A model generated the notes under the pieces. That model was given only the letters and a program-made list of their open reading frames with translations, did no database searches and was not told the origin of the DNA. A DNA stretch of 64,000 nucleotides from NCBI RefSeq assembly GCF_032854445.1, contig NC_088306.1, positions 15,307,386 through 15,371,385 of the forward strand, in the 5' to 3' direction. The position numbers were made by a program, and so were the translations under genes. This stretch comes from Liolophura sinensis. Lineage: Eukaryota > Mollusca > Polyplacophora > Chitonida > Chitonidae. Below are positions 1 through 13,300 of this stretch, piece by piece (within the stretch, counting starts at the first letter, position 1; every line of letters begins with the position of its first letter).

Positions 1-87
1 AGAGGAAAATGGCTGTGTGAAACAGGCCAGAAATGTTAGGTTCACTGTCCCCATAAAAGCTGTAGGGCCGTTCTTACTGCCTTAATT

Positions 88-304
88 CCTTAATTCTTCA
101 ACCTTTTCAACCAGCCTCTTCAATCAATATTTTGAAACATTCTAAGAGAATTATGGAGTGTAGAGAAATAATTTACACAGTTTTTGAAGCTTGCATCATG
201 AGTGTCTCGAGCGAATCCTTTGTAGCGTTATTTTCATAATAAATATTTGCTTAAATTCCACTGAAAAATTGCTTTGTTGTTGAAAAGGTTGAAGATTTAT
301 CAGT
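88..304 (+). mobile_element. MITE-like family 2, about 215 bp
   Basis: Inverted ends TAATTCTTCAACCTTTTCAA and GTTGAAAAGGTTGAAGATTT. The interior GTGTAGAGAAATAATTTACA and TTAAATTCCACTGAAAAATT recurs in three other copies. Confidence 0.75.
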
Positions 305-737
305 ATATATGTTAGCCAGGATTTAGCGAGATTTCAGATAGAGCTACATTGCTGATATAACTGGCAATTCAACCAGTCAAGAAATCAATTAGTTTTAATT
401 TAACTCTCGCAAATCAACTCGGTCAAGTGAATATGTGATAATGCAGGGGCATGTGTTCACCATCGTTTAAATAACATGTACATGTACATGGGGATAGGCT
501 GATAGTTTTGTGAAGCTTGTGTTATCGTACATGGACAGACTGTTTTTTTCTTAGTCAAGCTGTGTGTACACAAAACCAGTTGGTGATTATTACGAAGGCC
601 TGCCATTATGGGTAATAAATTGGATGGATATCAGACACACTAGGCTCTCCCTTTAAGCAAGGAATCTTTGCTGCTGTATAATTGATTGTTTAATTGATTA
701 TAACAGATATTTATTGATACATATTCATTCCATTGAT

Positions 738-920
738 CATGCTGGCTTCCTCTCCGGCTGTACATGGGAAGGTCTGCCAGCAACGTGCGGATGGTCGTGG
801 GTTTCCCCCGGACTCCTCCAACCATAATGCTGGCCGCCGTCGCATACGTGAATTCTTCTTGAGTACGGCGTAAATCACCAATCAAATAAATAAATAAATA
901 AATAATAAAAAAAAAATAAA
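738..920 (+). mobile_element. SINE family A, 5'-truncated, with target-site duplication
   Basis: Starts inside the element at CATGCTGGCTTCC and runs to an A-rich tail. Flanks TCATTCCATTGAT (725-737) and TCATTTCATTGAT (921-933) match at 12 of 13 bases, so the truncation happened at insertion. Confidence 0.85.
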
Positions 921-989
921 TCATTTCATTGATAAAGGATGCTTGTACTGCTCAGAAATGTTTTGCACAGTCGTGTGTATTGATAATCA

Positions 990-1085
990 TTGAACTCAGT
1001 GGGCTAAAGCATCGTTCTGGCTGAAACCAGTTGGCTCTAAACCAGTGAAGCTGCGGTTCAAATCCAACTATGGCTGGTTTCACTG
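990..1085 (+). mobile_element. possible tRNA-like SINE head fragment
   Basis: GTGGGCTAAAGC resembles an A box and GCGGTTCAAATCC a B box at plausible spacing. There is no recognisable body or tail. Confidence 0.3.
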
Positions 1086-1247
1086 CTGCTAAGCTTAAGT
1101 TGCTATTTTGGCAGTTATGTGACAAAAATTAAAGATCAGTGTTTTACTCCCAGCCATGAGTAACTGACTGTCACCATATAAGTGGAAATTTTCAAAGAAG
1201 GGATATATATTACATTTATTTACCGTGTATGTTTTATGTATTTTCAG

Positions 1248-1328
1248 CCATCAGTTGGAGGTAGAATTTGACGACAACCAGACGACGCGACGGAACAAGA
1301 AAAGACATTATCTTAGTAATGTTATCAC
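1248..1328 (+). CDS. SCHIP1: SCHIP1 exon A: IQCJ-like segment
   Basis: Acceptor ATTTTCAG ends at 1247 and donor GTGAGT starts at 1329. The 81-nt exon contributes one base to a preceding codon, 26 full codons ([11 protein letters not shown] ... HYLSNVI) and two bases (AC), which combine with the A at 10761 to make Thr. The HQL-x-x-E/D-x-E/D pattern resembles human IQCJ just before its IQ helix. Because it starts in phase 2, at least one more coding exon lies 5' of the window. Confidence 0.85.
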
Positions 1329-4300
1329 GTGAGTGTAAATTTATACCCGTGTGTATTGTGACTGCGGATGACTTGTTGTTACGATGTAGTCATTAAAGGG
1401 AGATAGTCATTACTTGCCTAATTTACCATAAACGTGCAAAATTTTTTTGAGTTTTTATAGAATTTAACATTTTAAACCCTATTTGATTCCATTATTTTGC
1501 ATGTTATTGAGCATTGCCCAAAAACCGTTTCCAAGTTTATCTCTTCGGTTAATACGAACTTCAGTTATACTGTACCAGTTAGAGGCTGCTAAACCTCTCC
1601 TTCCCACTTCACGGCCTGCATATGCGCTGCATGTTTTTTCATATTATCCTGAAAATCATAGCCAAAGTTGACTGAGTTTATTGACAATAATAGTGTTTCT
1701 TGCCTGTACTACATGCATGGGTATAATAAGATTTTATGAACCATTTCTGAAAGAAACAGCCTTTCTCAAGGAAGTATTAAAGTCAGCGGATCACCATTCA
1801 GTCTGCGTCAGACACCCAGTGTAATCCATTGCCCATGCATGAAGCTTATATATGTAGGTGTAGCAAGGAAAGGCATAACCTGGAGTGAGGTGCAGTGGGG
1901 TGGATTTTAATCTTATCAAACTCCCCAGCAGACCCTTCTCTCTCTCTCTCTGGCACACATATATCATTGCTTCATTTTCACTCTCTTTGGGCCTTAATTG
2001 GACCAGTTAGGACCCAGAATGATAACAATTGTGTTAACTTTCCATCCATCTTGGTTAGCATGCCACCCTCGTTACCAATTACCTGGGTAAACGGGACATT
2101 AAAGGTTTCATGGAATACAGACATGTGCCTATAAAATGACCATATCATTGTTTAATATGTCAGCCATCGCTGGCTATCATTGCATGTAGGTTACTGGATG
2201 TTTGTGGCAAACCGCTAGCTCATCGCTAGCACACTTTCAGCAAGCTTCTAAGATTTCACTCTAGAAATAGAACACATTAATAAAACATCATGGAGCTTTT
2301 TGTATGCACAGTGTGGGAGAGAAATAATTTAGAAATTTACACAGGGACAAATGTTTAAGCACTGTGGATGACTGACATATTAACGCTTCGTTGGTAATGA
2401 TGTTTTATTGAAGGCATTATGCTTTGACTACATTCTTTATCATGCTCATGTAGCTGAATCTTGTTCAACATTAATGCTCAAGACTGAAGAACTTTTCACG
2501 ACAAGACTGTAGTTACCATGACTACCAGGTAAAAAGCAGCATGACTGGCATAAAGTGGTTGCTAAGGTCACTGCTGGTGTGACTGTTACATGTGGTTGAT
2601 GTGCACACAAGAAGGTTTTAATATAAAGGTTGTGGAGTTTAACTCTGTGCTGACAAATGTGCTAGCAAATGCACTGTATAGCATAATGGAAAAGCATAGA
2701 TACTCCGGAAAATTTGAGAAATCACATATTTTTTGACTTTTTAATATTTCAACAAAATTGTATTTGTCATCTTCTGAAGATTGTTAATTTGAAGATTTTT
2801 GATTACACATTTTCTTTCAGCTTTAGATTACACATTTCCTGACTGGAAATAAGGCCAAAATACCCAAAATAAGCCACCCAAAAGCTTAACAACTTCCACT
2901 TCTATACTTCTTCAACCTTTTCGTATATTTGAAAGGTGTTTATTCAAACATTATTTGGTGTAGACTGTTAAAAATTTACACTTTTTGTGAAGGTCTGTAA
3001 TTGACCAATTCAACCAGTGTAGTTTAGTGTTCAAAATCAACTTTAAAATATGCTTAAATTGCACTGAATATTGCTCTTTCTCTGCTCATACAGAGAAAAA
3101 GGTTGAGGAATTATGGTAAATTCAATGTGAATTTTAAAAAAATGTTCTCTTCGTCATCTGAATTTGATGAAATACATGTACCGACAAGAACAAAACCTTT
3201 GAGCCTTTGAATAACCTCTATCATTTCATCAAAAGTATTTTCATAAATTTTGAATATGCCCAATCTTGAAAATTGTGATTTGCATTGGTCAAAAGGGATC
3301 ATTTACGACACCATTGTCCATTTTATGTGCTACAATAGGCTGACAGATCAAAGACTCCTTGTTGGTATACGTATCACTACATGGGATGTATAGTTATCAG
3401 GCTGTGTGGTACCCTATTGCTCAGGTCAATCCAGCAGTTTCAAGTAATGCACCAGACCACTGATTGCCCCTGTACATATAGTTTCTTCTCAACTGTGACT
3501 AATGACTGTCTGGCATGCAAACCTTTGATGTTCTGAAGTCAGAGTAGCCTACTTTATAGGGCCTGTATTATAACTGGTTGTCTTGTTATGCCCAAGGGAA
3601 GGCCTGGTGTGTCGGCCATATTGAGGGTTTAATCCAGACAGTCGGGAATGTCTTGTTCTTTATGTTCATGTACATGTAATGTGAGTTACATACCATGTGC
3701 ATGAATATATACAGTGTAAATACATACTTTCTCGTGGGAAGGTCTGCAGCAGCCTGTGTATGGTCGTGGGTTTTCATTGGCATCTGCTCAGTTTCCTCCC
3801 ACCATAATGCAGGTCGCCATCGTATATATTCATCGTATAAGTGAAATATTCTTTAGTAAGACGTAAAACACCAGTCAAATAAATAAATAAATAAATACTT
3901 TCTTGGGGTACAATTACAGATCATCCCTGTAGATTGATTCACCCTTATTCCTCAACCTTTTCAGCCGTCTCTGCAACCAATATTGTGAAACATTGTGAGA
4001 GAACTGGAAGAGGTATAGAAATAATATGCACAGATTTATGAAGCATGCATCTGTATAGTGATAAAAAGAAGTCATTTTTAGAATCATTTTTGTAGTAATC
4101 GTATGCATAAATTCCACTGAAAAGGTTGAAGATTTACAGTACATAGTTTTTTATGATGCAGAAGTCAAGTGCAATGGCTCCAATACAAACTCCATGTAAG
4201 ACCATCATGAAACAGCTTCTTGTAGCAGAATGATTAAAGCGTGTTAGGTTAATGAAAAATGGGTCTGCATAAGGAATTCTAATGTTCTTATAACATCTGA

Positions 4301-7300
4301 AGCTAAGTATGATTAAAGTTCTAATGGCAATGCAAGAGTGATTTTTAGAAGCATTTGTGCAAACACAAACTAAAATTTAACTAGGTGAGATCAGATCAGG
4401 TAATGATCTAAATTTGGTCTTTGGTTTGATTAAAATTCTCTGAAGTCCCCATTGTGACATGTTTGTCCTGTTGAAGATAAGTTTTTTTTAGAATCCTCTT
4501 TGGAAAAGGCCACCTGTCATTCTTCCTCTAATGCTACGTGTGTTTTTTTTGTTAGAGAATTTTTTTTACCCTTTAATGTGTTTTCTGAATGGATGGCTAA
4601 ATAGTATAAGAGAAATTTAAAGTGGTTCATTCAATTTAAAGCTGGAAAAGAATCAGTGCATTTTTTCAATTTTGTTTCTCACCTTCATCAAAGGGATGAT
4701 GTGATGTTTTTTTTTATTATCCATTTATTTTAGAAAGGCATAAATTTTGCAAAAATAATACCTTTTAGAACCAAGGAAAATTGATATGGGTATTTACATA
4801 TGATTCATTTCGAAGGCATGGTGACAGTTATTTCAAATTCTGTCTGCAGCCTCTTCTTTGTTCAAGATAAATATAGACTTATCTTTATAAGCATGTTGAA
4901 TTGCACCTCTTTATATATAAAATATGTATGTAAGTGCCAAATGAGGTAATAATCTGAGGTACAGGAAGTGAAAATGCCATCATATTTTAAAGGTACATGT
5001 AATCTGTGTCCTTTAAAGGCAAAATGCCCTTTCCGTTAAGATATATTGGTACTGTGTAATGAGGAAATTCACAGGGGGCTATGACATTAATATCCTATGT
5101 AAGATTGTGTTTGTGAAAGCCAGACAAACAATGGCGGGGGATCATTGTCTGATAAATGGACATTTACGGTGCCAGGGTACATGTTCATTATAAACCAGTC
5201 TGAGAAGATTACTGGCAACCTTCCCCAGAAAACAAAATGATTGTATAAAGGGGGTATCCATTGAGTTGCTCCCAGTTGGTATAATGGAATATCCAGACTT
5301 ATTTGGTTGGTGTTTAGAGTAGATTCTTCAGTTCAAGAAGATTTCCAGGCTCCCTGACTCAGCAATTGGTCCAAGCAGATCACTCCATTGAGCAATGAAT
5401 TGATGTGTCCAAATCCAGATCCAGCTGGTTTGATTTGATCTGTAAACCTGGTAACTGTTATGTCATGAAAATATTCACGAGTACTGCGTAGAACAGTAGA
5501 AATCGTAGAAATCAAAAGAGGAATCAAAACACTAAAGAGTATAAAGAAAAGTCATTTGCAATCTTTGCAAATATATGTACAGTACATCACAACAGCAGCT
5601 TAGAAACTCAGACAGGGGGCCCCCGTGGCTTAGTCGGTTAGCGTGCTAGCGCAGCGTAGTGACCCAGAAGCCTCTCACCAATGCGGTCCCTCTGAGTTCA
5701 AGACCAGCTCATGCTGGCTTCCTCTCCGGCCGTATGTGGGAAGGTCTGCCAGCAACCTGCGGATGGTCGTGGGTTTCCTCCGGGCTCTGCCTGGTTTCCA
5801 CCTACCATAATGCTGGCCGCCGTCGTATAAGTGAAATATTCTTGAGTATGGCGTAAAACACCAATCAAATAAATAAATAAATATAAACTCAAACAATCTT
5901 CAGGGCAAATATATATCACGTGGAGTAAGTTTTTACGTGTAGTAGCTGCCAGTGTATAAGTGAAATTTTTTTGAGTATGATGTTAACTAACTCCAAAAAA
6001 AAAAACTAAATTTGTAAAGTACTTGTAATTATAATATCCCAAACAATCTTTAAGTAAATTTTCAGAGAAACAGAAAGGTTTCGCTGAAGGAATATTTTCT
6101 GCAAAAATACATCCCATTTTATACAAAGAAAAAATGAAAATAGTCCCTTATAAGGTTGACCTCCTGAGGTCACAGACAGCACGAGTCTTCCCTAATGACC
6201 ATGTCTGATATCTGGACCGACTAGAACCACATGCCATGCTCATTGCTGGTTGGTGGAACATCCAGCTACCATAGATCAGATTGTCTGATAGGAATCTTGC
6301 ATCTGGTCAGCTGGTATGGGAATCATGACAATCTTTGGTGATGTGAAAAGACCTGAACTGACAGTTACCATTAATTTTCTGTGTCAGTTTGTGTGTGAGT
6401 AATGTTAAGCCTGAAACCCGTTGACCAATTTTGACCTAATAAGATAGCATTTTAAAAAATTAAAACATATGATGGAAATAAAGGTCTTTCTGGGGATATA
6501 ATTGGCCACCACTAGAACCTGGTAATTATATTTTATAGACAAATATCACAATTGAATTTCCAGGGTCATACACAATGTGTCGCAGATTTAATATAGGGCC
6601 CCACCCCTGGTTTTGTGTATGTTTTTGACCTTGAATATCCTTGAACACAGAATAGATCTATTTGATTGACTTTTATACCACTGGCCTTTGCTTCATGCAG
6701 GTACCTAACAAACCTCGACACTGGCCCAAGTCTAAAACAGAGCAATTTACAGATGAAACCATACAGCCGTATTGATCAATAATGTTCAGTATTTTATTTA
6801 TCTGAGTAACCCATTAATTACTAGCATGACTAGCATACATGTACATCCTGACATTTCTTGTTTGTAAGATAATGCTTAGTTCAAATTAAAAGCTGTTCAG
6901 ACATAATATTTTCATAATTGTCCAACATATCCGTTTAAAAAAAAATACAAATCACTTCTATATCAGTCCAAAAGAGTGAGCCTCATGGTCCCATCAAAAT
7001 TCCACTTGAATCAAATCGCTACCTGTATGCTGTGGATATTCAGTAAGCTTTGCAGGTGGTCGACAGTTTGTGAAGGTGTGTTTGTGCTCGTCTTTGTTTG
7101 AACTGTTAAAAGCCTTCGATGTGATAAGATAGCCCCACGGATGAGCAGATTAAGGGAGCGGGAGATCTATATGTCTCTCTGATGTTGTTGTTGGAGCAGC
7201 GTTTGATGTATTGTGTTTGGAATTCTATTAGACAGCCTCATCTAGGATCACATGTGCAGCGAACTTTTCCCCATTTCCTCAATAATAGCACTGTCTCGGA

Positions 7301-10300
7301 TCACATCGCAAGGCATTACAAATGGCGAGGGAGAAAAAAAAATAGAATTGAAAAAAATTAATGGCAACAGGCTAATCTGAAAAACTGCTGGATGTTTTTT
7401 TTTTTTTTGGTATTTTTGTTAAAAACATAGCTGTGGTATAAAGGCATTAAGGGAATAACCATTAGGTTCTTTCCTTTCTAATCCGTTGTCCAGGTGATTC
7501 CAATTGACAGACCTAACATGAAAGAAATCTGGTTTATTCGAAGCTGTGGTACAAAAATTAGCAGATGTTTCAAACTCATTCTTTTCTCTTAAATGGATGT
7601 CTTTGATTTCGGTCATTACAATTCTTCCTTTATAATGCAGTAAGGGGCATAAATTTTGTCCTCGAAAATTGATTGTCTCATCTCGAGGAACGGACTACAT
7701 GTACAAATGTATATTTCCTTCACTCTTTGAGCATGACTGATTCGAAACATGACTGAAGCATGACTGAATGCGCCTCATGGTATTTAAGAACTGCATGTCA
7801 GTTTTATTTGTGGAGGATGCCAGGATATAAAACCACAAACATTTGTCAAGCAACCAACAAATTTTGACATGTGTGATGATCATCTGGAGGTACACTTGCA
7901 TGCTATATGTTTGAAAGACAAATTAATAGGTCATTTCAAGGAATGTAGGTTGTGTTTGGGGTATATAATTCCTGCACCATATGTGCTGGCAGTTGCGAGT
8001 CTGAGGCACATCCTACTCCTAAATTACAGGTAAAACCTCTCTGTGGGAACATTTTGCTAGGTAATGTAGTGTATAAGGTATAAGAATTCAGTTTTCAATA
8101 CTTGTTTTCTTCTCACCAAAAGTTTTGGAGACGGATTTTATTTTGGGTGTTCTGGGCAAGACACTAAAATATCCCAAAATGGAATACAAATTTAATCGAA
8201 AATCCACCTTTTTAGTTTTTTATCTAAATGTTTTTTTTTATGATATTCAGGTTTTCAAAGCTTTCTGATCACATAAAATGTCTTTGTTATGAATAATTGC
8301 TGAGACAGTCCATATTTTCCACATATTTTTCAGTGGTATTTGAGTTTAATTTATGTTTTTATACCCTCCCCGGACATTTAGTAAAGATTCATTTGCTAGT
8401 GAAAAAAAATTGTAGTTGATGTGGCGAGTAAAGGTCATAAGCTATTACTTTCAGTGCTAAAATTTCCTGTTTTTCTAATAGGACATATCATGCCACTTGT
8501 ATACCCACAAACTAAACCCAGCCGTAAGTGAGAAGGTCTGGCAGCAACCTGCGGATAGTCGTGGGTTTCCCCTGGGCCATGCCCGGCTTCCCCCCACCAT
8601 AATGCTGGCCGCCTTCATATATTAAAGTGAAATATTCTCTCTTGAGTACTATGTAAAACACCTATCAAATAAATAAATCAAGCAAAACCTCTCCAGATAC
8701 GTTTTTAATTTCAATACAAGTCTCAGAAACAGGCAAAATGAGTGAGTTGGTCCTGGATGAAATCTTAGGGCAAAGACAGTCAGATACCAGAATTGGCAGG
8801 CACAGTATAAGTATATTTGTATGTATATACACATGGCTTTTTAATAAGGAATGATCTGATTCTGGACAGACATACTCTGAGCTGCGAAGTAAATATCAAT
8901 AATATAACAGTTAGCTGTAGGAGATTTGATTTGCCTTGGACTGGGCTTTGGCAGTTCTCAGCCAATCTCTTCAGCTCAATTCCATTAGAAATGCCAGTGG
9001 TGACAGCAAACCTAGAACCTGTGTCAGAATGTCTGACATTTATTAAAGCTCTTGAAATTCTGGCTGTATTTTTAAGCGTTTTTTTTTCTTTTTGGAAGGG
9101 GGGAGGGGGGATTCTCTTGTGCTATAATATGAAGTCAGTGTTAATAAATGATTGCATTAATTGGAAATACCTCTAACTTTGTTGACAGCATTTCATTGAC
9201 ACTCATACTGTTATTGATATTTATTGAGAAATCAATAACGTATGGCAGTGTAAGGTCAGCATGACACGAACGGCGGTTGCCAACGGGAGGTCTTGTGTCT
9301 GCTACCATAGCATGGGAACTGTGGCAGTGTGTACACTGTAACTGTGATACATGTATATACTGCTAAGAACAATAGGTCTGGTTTTCAAAAAGCTGCCCAT
9401 ACCTTGACTTTATTTGACTCATTTTTCCTGATTGTCTGAGTTGATCTTAGAAAGGTGTTTTAAGGCTTGTTTGGAAAGTAAGGTGATACCCTTCTGCTGA
9501 TATCTTTCAGTTATGTGAGTAATATTTTGTGACCTTTCCTATAAAAATGCACTTTTTGAAATGAATTTTCATGGCAAATACAGCACAGGTACATCTTAGC
9601 TGTCGATAAACATGTAAAAAGCATGTGTAATCCTGATCTATGGCACTGATCATTTACAGCACAACAATTTTATATCAAAAACTCAAAAGTAAAACCTTTA
9701 AATGTAAGTTAACTCTCAGTTTATGGTCGCATAAGTGCAGTACTTTGGAGAATATATCTGATTGGTTCACTGCTCTTATCATGATGACACATGACATATG
9801 GTTTATTGAGGGGGTGGATGTAACCGGGTGGAATACGAACGCTGTCTACCTCTTGACATGAGGGAATTTCGCTTTAGTCTAGTGAAAGAAAGGTAGACTC
9901 CAAACCCAAAGATCATTGGTTTGAACAACAGCAGGGTCAACCTGGCACATAAGTGTTGTCTTTTTGAAGGTTGACACAGGCAGCCAGTCAGTCAGTCTTC
10001 TTACCGTGGTGGCATGCACACCACTGGCTCACTATAGGCCCACTACTATTGCAGACTTTTATATCCAGTGTCATTCACCGTATCTCCTTGCCTCACCTTA
10101 TAGTCTGCAGAGGGTTGTGATCCGTGGATGTGGTGTTATTACTGGCCAATGTTGTCTTCATGCTTCTCTCATGGTTCTAGTTCTTCAGTCACACATGAGG
10201 CACACTAGCATGTTACGCGCACACTATTGGTATGGTACTGGGCTACTACCGACAGGCCACTGGTAGGCTGATAGTCTTCTGGCATGCTGCTATAGTAGGC

Positions 10301-13300
10301 TGATAAACTATTGGTTGGCTGCTAACAGACTATTCGTTGGCAGGGCTAATACTGGCCAACTACGGCCACACACCACCAGACACCACTGGTATGGTATTGG
10401 GTTGATAGTGGCAGACTACTGGCATGCTACCAGTAGGCTACTGGCAGAGTACTGGCATGCTAGCATGGCAGGCTTGTTAATTACAATGTAAGACGTGAAA
10501 TGTTCTCCAGCTGGACACACTGCACTGGCTTTACTTCCCACAGGCACCACGAAAATGCAATTTATCACATGATCTGAATGATAAACTACACGGTCGGGGC
10601 TCAATTTAGATGTGAAAGAGTCCACACGGGTAAAACTCAGCCTTTATGATCATTTTTTGTGGAGTTTACATCAGCAGTACTTCCAAGATAGGCGAAACAC
10701 AGCACACTTGCACACAAATTGGTCATTGAACTTCACCGTTATGTTTGGTTTTCCCCACAGACTTCAGAGGGCATGGCGAGCTTACAAGAGAAACCAATGT
10801 GGCCGAGATGCAGGCAATAATAACATGTCTCCCCACAGCCCTGTTTCTGAGCCGGATCTGAGCGAGTCGGACAGCGCCCATGGCCCCCAGGGGATGTCCG
10901 TGTCCACCCCGGATGACACCACGCCCAGTCTAAGCACAGAAAATGAGATACAGTCTGATTTTGAGTCCGTGGAGACGCCAGAGCTTGGTAGCCCAGTACA
11001 TTGTGTTCAGGACGGGGAGTCGGAATCCGTTGTTTCTGATGTCTCAGAGTTAGCAGCACCTCTGAAGGTTTTGGCCGAAACCGAGGTTGACATTGTGCAA
11101 AACGTGAATCAGAGGAAAGAATCGGGTTGTTTGCCCTTGGCAAGAGGCCCAAGGTCAAGCGTAACGTCTGTTGGGATTATTGAGAGAAACCCGCGGGAGA
11201 CTGATGAAGAGTTCAGCAAGCGTGTTCGAAAGCTGAATTTCTTGAGTCTTGCCCAAGAATTTGCAGAGTTAAAGAAAATTGATGCAAATGCTCTACCCTT
11301 TGACCTTCACAAAGGTCGTCGTTTTGTGTGCAGTTCGGAGAGTCCTGACGATTCTGTAGACGGCGAATCTGGTGCAAGCAGCGCCATGGAGGCAGGAGAA
11401 CTCACCAAGGGAGACTATCCTCCATCTGGAATTGCTACTTTGCCGAAAAACTTCAAACTGGTTCAGGGTATGAGTAAACTGTCAACAGCAGGTGATGGCA
11501 GTTTGCCTAAAAACCACCAGCTGCAGCAGTCGAGTGCTTCCAGTTTTGCCAACCCCCCGAAAAATGCTGTGGCGGCCATGATGAAAGATGAGAGAAAGCT
11601 TCCAGCGAACATGGGCCGAAACAGCCCGGCCAAAGAGCGCAGTGTGAGGAAAGCCTCGATGGGAAGCAGCGAAAGGCTGGAAGACTTTGATGTGTACAAC
11701 ATAGAGACGACACTACCGCAGATGGACTGGGAGACACTTGAGCAACAGCTGCAGCTGGCGGCTGCAGAAGAAGAGAAGAAAAAAGAGGTAGGTCGCATGC
11801 ATATTTTATGTTCTACTGTATAACTTGTCTCTGAGAATGTACATCCCACATGCCTTCATTACATTTATTGTACAGAAACATGGATGATATCTTCTGACCC
11901 ATTTCATTTTTCAGACTTTCGAAGCCTTTTCTTTTCAGACTAACAACAAAATACAAGTATACAGATATGCCAAAAAGAATGAATGATTATACCTTTACTA
12001 GACCTATCAGACAATATTTCGACTGTATCATGAATGGAAAAAGGGTATAAAATGTGTACCATTCCATCACACAGATATGTTCTGAAATGTGTATACTTTA
12101 TACATATACATCTATTTAATGATTTACAAAAAATAAACATCCAGTTAACACCTTGTGATAGAGATGCCTTCGCATCTTCATTGTTCCATCCTAGACAGAA
12201 TATTATGGCTTATGGCATACATGTAACTGGTCTTAACTGTACTAATTTGTTTATTTATTCATTTATTTATTTATTTGATTGGTGTTTTACGCAGTACTCA
12301 AGAATATTTCACTTATACAACGGCAGCCAGCATTATGGTGGGAGGAAACCGGGCAGAGCCCGGGGGAAACCAACGACCATCCGCAGGTTGCTGACAGACC
12401 TTCCTACTTGCCAGTTGATGGTGGGTTTCCCTGATTCCCTCTCACCAAATTGGTGGCTGTAAATATTTCTTGAATATGTCAGACAACAATCAGATAAATA
12501 AGATCTGCTTTCTTAAAATAAATGAATATTTGTCAAGCTATTGTGCTTTGTCCTTGTGAAATGTGTTCGGGAAAGATATCAAGGCCTGTTGCTTTAGAAG
12601 ATAGTCTCTTGTCTTAGGATAGAGGAAGAAAAGGTTAGTTTGATAGACAAAAAGAATAGAGATAATTTCACATAATTACACTTGTCTACAATGATTGACA
12701 AGAGAGTATCTGTGACCAGCTAGCATGTGAAAAGTGTACTTGAATCTTGTGCATTGGTAAAATTATGCTCAGATGACAAGGATGGATATTAAGGGTACAA
12801 GAAAGTAAGTGTGAATCTGCAACCATATTTTAGCCAGTGCAACCCAAAAGTTTACCCAGGACACAAATTGCACACAATTTTTGTTTTGTTTGACCCTTGT
12901 TTAAAGCACAGGTTTTCACTTGTCTTCAGAGTTTCGAAAATGTCCCAATGTAATGAAGACCAGTTTCCCCAAACCCACTTTCCTCTGTAGTAAAGGGAGA
13001 TAACTCTGGTTGAACAAGTTGTCAGGCATTTCTGGTACATGTATATAAATGATGAAATGGGACTTAGTAAAATTAAATACACTTGCGGTAAGTGTAACAC
13101 CTCCATAGTGATCATAATTTGATTTGGCATCCATTTTACATTCTTTATATTAAAGATACATTTAACTTCAGTCTACACTTAAATATATTAATTCTCAATG
13201 ATGCCATGGTAGTTATTGAGATTCTTGTACATGTACCTTCATTGTACTCGGTATAAATTAACCTGCGAGGTGTGCATGAAGGGAAATAAGAGAAGAGGGG

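Larger units (their letters stand above)
1..1247. other. intron upstream of exon A
   Basis: Non-coding. It holds a MITE-like element (88-304), a 5'-truncated SINE (738-920) and a possible tRNA-like SINE fragment (about 990-1085). Nothing else is recognised. Confidence 0.6.
1329..10760. other. SCHIP1 intron between exons A and B (9.4 kb)
   Basis: Contains SINE copies at 3733, 5615, 5941 and 8521 and MITE-like elements at 2905 and 3943. A short degenerate repeat built on CTACTGGCATGCTA-like words occupies about 10200-10470. The stretches 1330-2900, 4150-5600, 6000-8510 and 8690-10190 show no gene, RNA or clear repeat apart from a weak interspersed family at 9466-9580. Confidence 0.6.

Noticed and set aside
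10612-10760. ATG at 10612, in frame with exon B, as the SCHIP1 start
   Set aside because: TTTTCCCCACAG at 10749-10760 is a strong acceptor, its phase fits exon A exactly, and the residues before it resemble nothing in the family.
11463-11849. minus-strand ORFs opposite exon B
   Set aside because: Shadows of the coding exon. Their Ser/Cys-rich translation follows from the plus-strand codons.
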